Notes: generated from the letters alone by a model not told the origin. Positions 1 to 5,381 are shown, numbered from the stretch's first letter. The stretch: 5,381 nucleotides of DNA from Acidobacteriota bacterium (GCA_003131705.1 PKUY01000371.1:1-5381), one strand, 5' to 3'. Program-made: numbers and translations.

Positions 1-646
1 TGTATTCCTTCAGGATGTCGTTTTGCAGCGTGCCCGAAAGCTTTGTCCAGTCCGCGCCCTGCTTTTCCGCGACTACAAGGAACATCGCCCAAAGGACGGC
101 GGCGGGTGCGTTGATCGTCATCGAAGTCGTGACGTCCGCGAGCGGGATCTGATCGAACAGCGCCTCCATGTCAGCAAGGGAACTGATCGCCACGCCGCAT
201 TTTCCGACTTCGCCCTCCGCAAGTGAATGGTCGGAGTCGTAACCCATCAGCGTTGGCAGATCGAGTGCGACGGAAAGTCCCGCCTGCCCTTGTGCGAGAA
301 GATAACGGAAGCGGCGGTTGGTGTCCTCGGCCGCGCCGAATCCCGCGAACTGACGCATGGTCCACAGCCGCTCACGGTACATTGCGGGATGGATTCCGCG
401 CGTAAACGGAGGCTCGCCGGGGACTCCCTGATCGCGGTGGGGATCCCAACCTGCCAGGTCAGTCTCGGTGTAAAGCCGGTGGATGGAGTAGCTCGAGACG
501 GTGGTGAAATCGGCGGCGCGGTCGGGTGATTTTGCGAGCGCGGGATTTAGGGTCTTCTCTTCCCATTCGCGCTCGCGGGCGGACGGTTTTCGAACAAGCT
601 CAACAGTGGGGGACGAAGCCAGTTTCCGTTTGTCTTCGTCCCCCAT
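1..646 (-). CDS. Coenzyme-B12-dependent acyl-CoA mutase, large/catalytic subunit (methylmalonyl-CoA mutase family), N-terminal part only
   Basis: The reverse strand reads as 215 uninterrupted codons and runs off the left edge, so the C-terminus (rest of the TIM barrel and any B12 domain) is missing. The family catalyses radical carbon-skeleton rearrangement of acyl-CoA thioesters in the cytoplasm, for example methylmalonyl-CoA to succinyl-CoA. Residues 83-104 (RGIHPAMY then [11 protein letters not shown]), 124-140 ([17 protein letters not shown]) and 205-215 ([11 protein letters not shown]) are the substrate-barrel signatures. Aligned by memory to Propionibacterium MCM, the spacing matches without gaps: Ser125 and Gln208 fall on its Ser114 and Gln197. 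Phe100 falls on Tyr89, which binds the methylmalonyl carboxylate; isobutyryl-CoA mutase has Phe there. Substrate is therefore uncertain, and no mcm or icm symbol is given. The start ATG is preceded by AAGGGA with a 7-base spacer, and an in-frame TAG (the efflux gene's stop) lies nine codons upstream. The family call is very secure. Confidence 0.95.
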   Translation of the reverse strand, partial: MGDEDKRKLASSPTVELVRKPSAREREWEEKTLNPALAKSPDRAADFTTVSSYSIHRLYTETDLAGWDPHRDQGVPGEPPFTRGIHPAMYRERLWTMRQFAGFGAAEDTNRRFRYLLAQGQAGLSVALDLPTLMGYDSDHSLAEGEVGKCGVAISSLADMEALFDQIPLADVTTSMTINAPAAVLWAMFLVVAEKQGADWTKLSGTLQNDILKEY

Positions 647-653
647 CCGTGAT

Positions 654-659
654 TCCCTT
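654..659 (-). promoter_or_regulatory. Ribosome-binding site of the mutase, inside the 24-base gap after the efflux gene
   Basis: AAGGGA on the minus strand sits 7 bases before the ATG at 646-644. It fixes the mutase start, because the in-frame stop at 673-671 leaves room for no earlier ATG. Its place right after the upstream stop codon fits translation of both genes from one mRNA. Confidence 0.6.
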
Positions 660-670
660 GGGTTGGAGAC

Positions 671-2692
671 CTACTTCTGCGGAGAGCCCGCGTCCGCGTC
701 GAGTGCGCCTGGAATATTAGGCGTATGTGAGATGCTTCCCGCCGCCGCGTCGGCCATCGAAATGCTGTGGACATCGAGCGTGCGGCCCATCGCCTGATTG
801 AAATTCAATTCGGCTTCGATCAGGTTAATACGGTCGCGGAGTTCGGTGCCTTCCGCCGCGGTCAGCAGTTGCTGCTTCTGGATCACGGTAAAGGCCGTGG
901 ACGACCCGAGCTGCAATCTCTTTACTTCGTCGTCATAGCTTTGCTGCTGAAGGGTGCGAGCTTGTGCGGCAGCGGCGATGGCGGCCCGGTCCTGCACAAG
1001 CGTGATCAGCGCCTGGCGGACATTGAGCACGATAGTGTTTTGCGTTTGGCGATACTGCGTTTCCTGCTGGCGTTCGTTGAGCTGCGCCGTGGCATTTTGC
1101 GCCTGGGCGGCACGGTTGCGGATGGGCAATGTGAAGTTGATCCCGCCTTCAATCGTTGGATATCTGGCCTGGAACAGGCCGGTAAGGTCGCCGCCCAGTC
1201 CACCGGGAAAAACGAACTTGTTAACGTCGGCGGTGGCGATCGTCGAGTCAAACTCGAACGGGATAGGGGTTCCGAATTGATTGACGATAGGACCAGCGGG
1301 GGCAAAGCTCGTCGGGGTGCTGGTGAATTTTGTTTGGACGCCACTGAGCCCCACTCCCTGGTATTCGCCGAACAGATTCACCGTCGGAAGCAGCGCGTTT
1401 CGCGTGGCTTTGATTTCGATGCCCGCATTCTTTAGATTCAACTCCGCTTGCTGAAGTTCTGGCCGCTTCTTCCACGCCTCTTTAACCGCATCTTCTAACG
1501 TAATACTTTGGTCTTCTGGATTGAAGATAAGTGTCGTTGGAACAATTTCCACGCCCTTCAAGTTGGGCGCGAGCGGGTCCTTAGTGATCGCCACGAGCAG
1601 CGTGGTTTCGTCGAGCAACTGGGTGGTCTGGGCCTGGACGAGAGCTTGTTGGTCGGTCGCAAGCTGCGATTGCGCTGTAATGACGTCGAGCGGGGCCATG
1701 GTCCCGATGTCGAGCTGCTTCTTGTTGTTTTGGTAGAGCTGCTGGTCCGCGGCGACGGCGACCTGTTCGACCTTCACGTTTTCACGCGCGAAAACCAGTT
1801 CCCAGTAATCGGTCGCGACTTGCGTAACGGTCGTCATCACCTGCTGGGCGAATTGCGATTCGCCGACCTTCACGGTGTTCTTGGCCTCGATGATATAGCG
1901 GGTGTTGGCGATTCTCCCGAAGCCGTTTAGCAACGGCTGCGTGACCATGGCCGTCAACGTGGACGTCACCTCGGGATTAAACAGATTGACCCCGATGCTG
2001 CTCGAGGAACGCGAATTGTCAAAAGTAACCTGTAGTTGCGTGCCCGGCCAGAATCCCTGAGTGTATTGAGTATTGGCGGTGAACGTGTGGCCCGACACGA
2101 ATGGTGCAAGGGTCGCTACAGGCGCACCAGGAGCATTTAGAGTACCGACTCCGGCGAAGAAGGGATTGTTGATCGGGGTGGTGGTCTGCGCCAGGCTCAA
2201 GGTTCCTGTCAGCGTAGGATCAAACTGAAGCCTGCCATTCGCACCGGACTTGGCGAGCAGCAAGCTGGCCTCGTCGAGCCAGGGAACGTACCGCTCGACG
2301 GCAATGCTGAGATTGTTTTCCAGTCCGAGCGAGATCGCATCTTCCAGGCTTAGATTCAGTTTCTCGTGGGAAATCAGTTGTTCAATGCGGGGCGAATTTG
2401 TCAGTCCCGGCTGAGGGACGTTCATCGGCGTGTAAGGTGCCGCGAGGTTCGGAAACCACCACCTGCCGTTCGAATAGTTAGGTCCAGTCGAGAATCCCAA
2501 GCTGCGCGCGGGAGCAGCCGGAGGTCCCTGAGTCGTGGGCGGCGGTTGGTACTGGGGCGGGGGTGCCATCTGCCCCGGCGCCTGCTGTTGCTCTGCTTGA
2601 GCGGGAGCTTGGTTCTGGGCGTAGAGGGGCGAAACCGCCAGCGAATAAACCAGGATGAGTACCATCACCGCCTGCGTTAGCCTTCCGCTCAT
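671..2692 (-). CDS. TolC-family outer-membrane efflux protein
   Basis: 673-aa exported protein. Family members are trimeric beta-barrel/alpha-tunnel exit ducts that work with inner-membrane pumps and periplasmic adaptors. Residues 1-25 form a signal peptide, probably cut after SPLYA. Residues 26 to about 110 are a Pro/Gln-rich region plus a Trp/Asn-rich segment, which classical TolC lacks. Two internal homologous halves follow, as the fold requires. The paired motifs are LSLEDAISLGLENN (114-127) with ITLEDAVKEAWKKRPEL (397-413), QPLLNGFGR (252-260) with FTLPIRNRAAQAQ (520-532), and LDIGTMAPLDVITAQSQLA (327-345) with LQLGSSTAFTVIQKQQLL (593-610). There is no Cys after the signal, so it is not a lipoprotein of the NodT type. 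At 673 residues it is longer than the usual 430-500, through the N-terminal region and loops near 160-240 and 450-510. GGAGAGG lies 8 bases before the ATG. No pump or adaptor gene is visible, so the transported substrate cannot be inferred. Confidence 0.93.
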   Translation of the reverse strand: MSGRLTQAVMVLILVYSLAVSPLYAQNQAPAQAEQQQAPGQMAPPPQYQPPPTTQGPPAAPARSLGFSTGPNYSNGRWWFPNLAAPYTPMNVPQPGLTNSPRIEQLISHEKLNLSLEDAISLGLENNLSIAVERYVPWLDEASLLLAKSGANGRLQFDPTLTGTLSLAQTTTPINNPFFAGVGTLNAPGAPVATLAPFVSGHTFTANTQYTQGFWPGTQLQVTFDNSRSSSSIGVNLFNPEVTSTLTAMVTQPLLNGFGRIANTRYIIEAKNTVKVGESQFAQQVMTTVTQVATDYWELVFARENVKVEQVAVAADQQLYQNNKKQLDIGTMAPLDVITAQSQLATDQQALVQAQTTQLLDETTLLVAITKDPLAPNLKGVEIVPTTLIFNPEDQSITLEDAVKEAWKKRPELQQAELNLKNAGIEIKATRNALLPTVNLFGEYQGVGLSGVQTKFTSTPTSFAPAGPIVNQFGTPIPFEFDSTIATADVNKFVFPGGLGGDLTGLFQARYPTIEGGINFTLPIRNRAAQAQNATAQLNERQQETQYRQTQNTIVLNVRQALITLVQDRAAIAAAAQARTLQQQSYDDEVKRLQLGSSTAFTVIQKQQLLTAAEGTELRDRINLIEAELNFNQAMGRTLDVHSISMADAAAGSISHTPNIPGALDADAGSPQK

Positions 2693-2734
2693 TATGTTTT
2701 CCTCTCCAACGAATCGAGTCTTTTCAAATGGGTG

Positions 2735-2752
2735 CAGAACTCTCAGAACTCT
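2735..2752 (+). repeat. Perfect tandem repeat of CAGAACTCT, two copies
   Basis: CAGAACTCT occurs at 2735-2743 and again immediately at 2744-2752. It directly follows the candidate proximal -10 box of the leftward group, in the region of the predicted transcription start. That position would suit a direct-repeat operator, or it may be a simple duplication. Confidence 0.5.
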
Positions 2753-2780
2753 AATGTATTGAAACGTGCGGGAGGCTCAA
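2753..2780 (-). promoter_or_regulatory. Candidate proximal promoter of the efflux-mutase group
   Basis: On the minus strand, TTGAGC (2780-2775) and TACATT (2758-2753) are separated by 16 bases. Each matches four of six bases of the sigma-70 consensus. Transcription would begin around 2746 and leave a leader of about 54 bases before the ATG. The match is modest and could be chance. Confidence 0.3.
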
Positions 2781-2783
2781 TAT

Positions 2784-2794
2784 GTTTCAGAAAC
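2784..2794. repeat. Inverted repeat GTTTC-A-GAAAC
   Basis: Five-base arms around a single base, lying just upstream of the candidate proximal promoter for the efflux gene. The same half-sites occur in the perfect palindrome at 2876-2887, and a lone GAAAC occurs at 2761-2765. Short arms mean that chance is a real alternative. Confidence 0.35.
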
Positions 2795-2875
2795 TATCGC
2801 GCCATGTACTACGACGCCTAAATCTATCCCCGGTATTCGGCCATGACTAGGAGTTTGAGACCACTCCGGACGATC

Positions 2876-2887
2876 GTTTCCGGAAAC
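2876..2887. repeat. Perfect 12-bp palindrome GTTTCCGGAAAC
   Basis: A fully self-complementary 12-mer in the divergent intergenic region. It lies about 17-28 bases downstream of the start expected from the distal leftward promoter, a typical repressor position. It shares its GTTTC/GAAAC half-sites with the inverted repeat at 2784-2794. Confidence 0.45.
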
Positions 2888-2910
2888 TTCCTTGCGAATT
2901 CGGACGTGCA

Positions 2911-2939
2911 AGTCTAGCATCGCACCCGCCGGGTGACAA
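2911..2939 (-). promoter_or_regulatory. Candidate distal promoter of the efflux-mutase group
   Basis: On the minus strand, TTGTCA (2939-2934, five of six consensus bases) and TAGACT (2916-2911, four of six) are spaced by an ideal 17 bases. The transcript would start near 2904 and carry a leader of about 210 bases. An inverted repeat fills most of the spacer, which suggests control at this site. Confidence 0.4.
2923..2935. repeat. Inverted repeat CACCCG-C-CGGGTG in a promoter spacer
   Basis: Perfect six-base arms around one base. It overlaps the first two -35 bases on one side and otherwise lies in the spacer of the distal leftward promoter candidate. Occupation by a dimeric regulator would block, or in the MerR manner remodel, that promoter. 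No regulator gene is present in the window. Confidence 0.4.
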
Positions 2940-2976
2940 TTGCCGCCGCACCTGCGACAACTCCTCCGAACGCGCG

Positions 2977-3006
2977 TTGACACCGAACTCTGCTAAGCTC
3001 TACCAT
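2977..3006 (+). promoter_or_regulatory. Candidate promoter of the TPM gene
   Basis: A perfect -35 hexamer TTGACA (2977-2982) is followed after 18 bases by TACCAT (3001-3006, four of six). Transcription would begin near 3013, about 18 bases before the ATG at 3031. This reading also explains why the TTG at 2977 should not be taken as a start codon. Confidence 0.5.
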
Positions 3007-3030
3007 CATCGCGGCTCGCTGCGGCAAATT

Positions 3031-3918
3031 ATGCGCTCCCACTCCTCCTCGAACGCTCACGCTTTGCGGCCTCCCCTGAACGCTATCCGCGGCATTCGAT
3101 GGCTGGGCACGCTGATCCTATCGGCATGCGTTGCGATTGGACTCTGCGGCGTCGCGAGTGTCACCAGAGCTGAATCGGTCGAGCAGGTTGCGCCGCAGGC
3201 CAAGGTCAACGGCTATGTCACCGACTTGGCGGGGGTGCTGAGCCAGGCCGCAAAGGACCAGCTGACTTCGCTGTGTACCGAGGTTGATCAAAAGACGCAG
3301 GCGCAGATCGCGGTGGTGATAATCAAGACTCTTGATGGGCGTTCGGTCGATGACTACGCCGTGGACTTGGCCACCCGCATGGGCATCGGTCCAAAAACTT
3401 CCAGTAGGGGTCTTTTGATCCTCGTTGCTGCGGGCGATCATAAATACTGGACGTCGGTCGGTTACGGACTGGAGCCCATTCTTCCCGACGGCAAGGTTGG
3501 CGGTTTCGGACGTGAAGCTGTTCCGTATTTCCGCGACAACAATTACGCCGCTGCGGTTCTGCTGATGACTCGAAGGACGGCGGATGTAATCGCCGCCGAT
3601 CGCGGCGTCACGCTGACAGGCGCCGCGCCTCCTCCGCCTGCCAGCGACGAAAGCGGTAACACCGGCCTGACGCGGGGGTACGTATTCTTGATTTTTGCCG
3701 CAGTTTTTCTGGTCATTTCAATCCTTCGCCGCCTGGGCGGAGGGGGCAGGGGCTCGCGAGGCAGCGGCTGGTGGATTGGACCCATGGTCGGCGGCAGCAT
3801 GATGGGGCGCGGAGGATGGGGTGGGGGGGGATTTGGCGGGGGTGGGGGTGGCGGCGGAGGATTTGGCGGCTTCGGTGGAGGGTCGTTCGGTGGTGGTGGT
3901 GCAGGGGGTGGTTGGTGA
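3031..3918 (+). CDS. TPM-domain (YgcG/DUF477-type) exported membrane-anchored protein with Gly-rich tail
   Basis: 295 aa. Residues 1-23 are basic and 24-47 hydrophobic, ending VTRA before ESVEQ, so a signal peptide cut near 47 is likely. LSAC at 30-33 also fits a lipobox, but the hydrophobic stretch continues past it. Residues about 58-195 form a TPM domain (Pfam PF04536): VNGYVTDLAGVLS at 59-71, then RGLLILVA at 126-133 and KYWTSVGYGLEPILPDG at 138-154. A membrane segment follows at 216-233, then a tail (235-295) of Gly with Trp, Phe and Ser, ending GGGGAGGGW, a typical end for this family. The domain should face the periplasm. Plant TPM proteins act in photosystem II repair and have been reported as phosphatases; bacterial roles are poorly defined. 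The ATG at 3031 lacks a clear Shine-Dalgarno, but no later ATG or GTG precedes the signal. The family often neighbours lemA, which lies two genes downstream. Confidence 0.88.
   Translation: MRSHSSSNAHALRPPLNAIRGIRWLGTLILSACVAIGLCGVASVTRAESVEQVAPQAKVNGYVTDLAGVLSQAAKDQLTSLCTEVDQKTQAQIAVVIIKTLDGRSVDDYAVDLATRMGIGPKTSSRGLLILVAAGDHKYWTSVGYGLEPILPDGKVGGFGREAVPYFRDNNYAAAVLLMTRRTADVIAADRGVTLTGAAPPPPASDESGNTGLTRGYVFLIFAAVFLVISILRRLGGGGRGSRGSGWWIGPMVGGSMMGRGGWGGGGFGGGGGGGGGFGGFGGGSFGGGGAGGGW
3818..3848 (+). other. Potential G-quadruplex sequence in the Gly-rich tail of the TPM gene
   Basis: Four G-tracts of 4, 8, 5 and 5 bases with loops of 1, 7 and 1 bases, on the coding strand and therefore also in the mRNA. 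This satisfies the usual pattern of four runs of at least three G with loops of one to seven. It arises from the Gly codons, so selection for the structure itself is not shown. Confidence 0.5.
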
Positions 3919-3938
3919 CGATCCGGTAAGGATCGTCA
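3916..3938 (+). terminator. Perfect 9-bp hairpin starting at the TPM stop codon
   Basis: TGACGATCC (3916-3924), loop GGTAA, then GGATCGTCA (3930-3938). The left arm contains the TGA stop. No T-tract follows, so it is not a textbook intrinsic terminator; it may be a weak terminator, a pause site or an mRNA-stabilising 3' end. A second, weaker inverted repeat (ATCCAC at 3945-3950, GTGGAT at 3963-3968) follows. Confidence 0.4.
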
Positions 3939-4014
3939 GCCTGGATCCACTGGTGTTGTAAAGTGGATGAAAGATCTCTCTTTAGGGATGGTTTTCAGTG
4001 AGGTGGTCTGAAAT

Positions 4015-4731
4015 ATGGAATCGAAACTTAGCGAATTGGTGAGCCGGCTGAAATCGGCGGCGCTGGAAAATCTGAAGGCTGTGGTCCTTTACGGCTCGGC
4101 CGTCACCGGAGAATTTATGAAGGAGCACTCCGATCTGAACGTGCTGTGCGTCGTCGAGCGCGCCGGATCTGCGGAGCTCGAACGGCTCCATCCAGTTGCG
4201 GAATGGTGGACGCGCCAGGGCAATCCTTCTCCGCTCGTCTTCACATTTGATGAGCTGGAACGCTCCGCCGACATTTTTGCCATCGAGATGACGGACATGA
4301 AGAGTCATCACCGAATGCTTTTCGGCGCTGATTTTTTCGAAGGCCTCGACGTGCCTCTTCAGCTTCACCGCCTGCAAGTGGAACGCGAGCTTCGCACCTG
4401 TTGGGTGCGCCTCCGTCAGGGAATTCTCGCAGCGCCGCAGAAGAAGAAATTCCATTTCGGCCTGATGCGCGAATCGGTGGCGACGTTTTGCGCGCTCTTC
4501 CGCCATGCGCTGATCGCGTTGGGCCAGCCCGCGCCGCACAGCAAGCGCGAAGCGGTGAATGGAATCGCGTCACTCGTTGGTACCGATCCCTCCGGTTTCA
4601 ACACCATCCTCGACTTCCGGGAAGGGAAGCGCAAAGAGAGTGAAATTGATATAGAAGCCGCGCTGCAAACGTATCTAGAGTTTGTGGAAGTGGTGACGAA
4701 CGAAGTCGATCGCCGCTTGGAAGCTTCCTAG
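4015..4731 (+). CDS. Nucleotidyltransferase-fold protein (Pol beta / MNT-like) with helical C-terminal domain
   Basis: 238-aa soluble protein with no signal peptide. Residues 21-47 read KAVVLYGSAVTGEF, then HSDLNVLCVV. This is the strand-GS-helix-DxD pattern of the nucleotidyltransferase superfamily, which transfers NMP groups to proteins, RNA or small molecules. Gly27-Ser28 and Asp40 are present, but the second metal-binding Asp is Asn42, so classical two-metal catalysis is doubtful. A possible third acidic residue lies in VFTFDELE (75-82). Residues about 110-238 look all-helical, perhaps a substrate-binding or HEPN-like domain; I do not recognise a specific family. GAGGTGG lies 8 bases before the ATG. 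The gene sits 96 bases after the TPM gene and 47 before lemA, on the same strand. No small HEPN partner gene is adjacent, so a MNT-HEPN toxin-antitoxin pair is unlikely. Confidence 0.72.
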   Translation: MESKLSELVSRLKSAALENLKAVVLYGSAVTGEFMKEHSDLNVLCVVERAGSAELERLHPVAEWWTRQGNPSPLVFTFDELERSADIFAIEMTDMKSHHRMLFGADFFEGLDVPLQLHRLQVERELRTCWVRLRQGILAAPQKKKFHFGLMRESVATFCALFRHALIALGQPAPHSKREAVNGIASLVGTDPSGFNTILDFREGKRKESEIDIEAALQTYLEFVEVVTNEVDRRLEAS

Positions 4732-4778
4732 AAGTTCAGCATCGCCTCGTGCGGTAGATTACTCACCGGAGGAGAAAT

Positions 4779-5360
4779 ATGAAGCAGGTTCTGATCGTCA
4801 TTGTGGTGCTCGTCGTTCTGGCTCTTGCGGTCGGCGGCATGTACGTTTCAACCAAAAATCAACTGGTCACGCTGAATGAAACTGTGGACTCCAAGTGGGC
4901 GCAGGTGAACGTTGTTCTCGAGCGCCGCTCCGACTTGATTCCGAATCTCGTCCAGACAGTAAAAGGCTTCGCCGCCCAGGAACAAACTGTGTACGACGAT
5001 ATCGACAAGGCCCGAGCCGCACTCGGCGGCGCGCGAACGCCGTCGGACAAGATTGCCGCCAATGGACAGCTCGACGGCGCCCTGAGCCGCCTTCTCGTTG
5101 TTGTCGAAAATTATCCGCAGCTCAGATCGAATGAAAATTTCCTACGCCTTCAGGATGAGCTGGCCGGCACGGAAAATCGCATCGCCGTCGAGCGCAAGAA
5201 CTACAACGACTCTATCCAGGCTTACAACACGTTCATCGGCCAGTTCCCGAACAGCATCTTCGCGCGCTGGGCCGGTTTCAAGCGCAATGACGCCTACTTC
5301 GCAGCACCCGCAGCCGCGCAGCAGGTGCCGCAGGTGCAGTTCCCTGGGCCGAATCGCTGA
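4779..5360 (+). CDS. lemA: LemA family protein
   Basis: 193 aa, full length for the family. Residues about 3-23 are one N-terminal membrane segment with almost no residues before it. The rest is a helical bundle with the family's hallmark stretches: WAQVNVVLERRSDLIPNLV (40-58), VKGFAAQEQTVYDDI (61-75), GALSRLLVVVENYPQLRSNE (100-119), FLRLQDELAGTENRIAVERK (121-140), YNTFIGQFPNSIFA (149-162) and GFKRNDAYFAA (166-176). The C-terminus ends in a PQVQF-type tail. The molecular function of LemA (Pfam PF04011) is not established; it is a membrane protein that often accompanies TPM-domain or HtpX-type protease genes. GGAGGAG at 4768-4774 is a near-perfect Shine-Dalgarno and supports this ATG. Same strand as the nucleotidyltransferase gene, 47 bases downstream, so probably co-transcribed with it. 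Only 21 bases follow the stop, so any downstream partner is not visible. Confidence 0.95.
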   Translation: MKQVLIVIVVLVVLALAVGGMYVSTKNQLVTLNETVDSKWAQVNVVLERRSDLIPNLVQTVKGFAAQEQTVYDDIDKARAALGGARTPSDKIAANGQLDGALSRLLVVVENYPQLRSNENFLRLQDELAGTENRIAVERKNYNDSIQAYNTFIGQFPNSIFARWAGFKRNDAYFAAPAAAQQVPQVQFPGPNR

Positions 5361-5381
5361 GGCAGGTGCGCCCCGGCTTAC

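Larger units (their letters stand above)
2693..3030. other. Divergent intergenic region (338 bases) between the efflux and TPM genes
   Basis: No reading frame here has a ribosome-binding site plus a recognisable product. The stretch is less G+C-rich on its left half than the flanking genes. It contains candidate promoters for both directions, three inverted repeats or palindromes and a tandem 9-bp repeat, each listed separately. It is best read as the shared control region of the two diverging gene groups. Confidence 0.7.

Noticed and set aside
227..529. Plus-strand open frame of 100 codons
   Set aside because: It is antisense to the conserved mutase barrel signatures.
767..1435. Long plus-strand open frame (222 codons) opposite the efflux gene
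   Set aside because: The product shows no domain pattern, while the minus strand here encodes unmistakable repeated OEP motifs. It is an antisense shadow of G+C-rich codons.
1508..1930. Plus-strand open frame of 140 codons
   Set aside because: Also antisense to the efflux gene, with an unstructured product and no sensible gene context.
2777..2983. Possible small 68-codon minus-strand gene in the intergenic region
   Set aside because: The product resembles no family I recognise, no ribosome-binding site was seen, and the frame runs across the promoter candidates and palindromes.
2977..3030. TTG at 2977 as the start of the TPM gene, adding 18 residues
   Set aside because: The TTG is part of a perfect TTGACA -35 box, has no Shine-Dalgarno, and would bury the signal peptide behind an extra polar stretch.
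3061..3135. Lipoprotein signal (LSAC) in the TPM protein
   Set aside because: The four residues fit a lipobox, but the hydrophobic stretch continues about a dozen residues beyond the Cys and ends at a good type I site (VTRA), so ordinary signal cleavage is more likely.
3982..4539. Minus-strand open frame of 185 codons opposite the nucleotidyltransferase gene
   Set aside because: Its composition is typical of a reverse-strand shadow. The plus strand carries the GS/SDLN motif and a good ribosome-binding site.
4015..4731. MNT-HEPN toxin-antitoxin module
   Set aside because: MNT antitoxins are usually small and sit directly beside a HEPN gene. This protein is 238 aa, has its own helical domain, and its neighbours are TPM and LemA genes.

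Overview
The window carries two gene groups that diverge from a 338-base intergenic region. The G+C-rich coding style points to a Gram-negative (diderm) bacterium. So do the outer-membrane channel with an odd Pro/Gln-rich N-terminal region and the TPM/LemA envelope pair. My best guess is an Acidobacteriota (Terriglobia-like) genome. This is inference from protein character only; no marker gene is present. I see no tRNA, rRNA, CRISPR array, insertion sequence, integrase or attachment site.

Leftward group (minus strand): a complete 673-aa TolC-family outer-membrane efflux protein (2692 to 671). It is followed 24 bases later by the first 215 codons of a coenzyme-B12-dependent acyl-CoA mutase (646 to the window edge). 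Only 24 bases separate the genes, and they hold the mutase's own ribosome-binding site, so the two look co-transcribed. The mutase is of the methylmalonyl-CoA mutase type, but it has Phe where methylmalonyl-CoA mutases have the carboxylate-binding Tyr. The other specificity residue would be codon 218, just past the window edge, so the substrate is open.

Intergenic region (2693 to 3030): no credible gene. It has candidate promoters in both directions, a 6-1-6 inverted repeat placed between the -35 and -10 boxes of one leftward promoter, two GTTTC/GAAAC palindromes, and a perfect 9-bp tandem repeat.

Rightward group (plus strand): an exported, membrane-anchored TPM-domain protein with a Gly-rich tail (3031 to 3918), a nucleotidyltransferase-fold protein with a degenerate metal site (4015 to 4731), and a complete LemA protein (4779 to 5360). 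LemA and TPM proteins are often neighbours. Here the order is TPM then LemA, with the nucleotidyltransferase between them. A 9-bp hairpin starts exactly at the TPM stop codon, so the group may be one transcript with partial termination or two transcripts.

I find no clearly new system. The leads most worth a second look are the TPM/nucleotidyltransferase/LemA cluster and the Phe-type mutase paired with an efflux channel.
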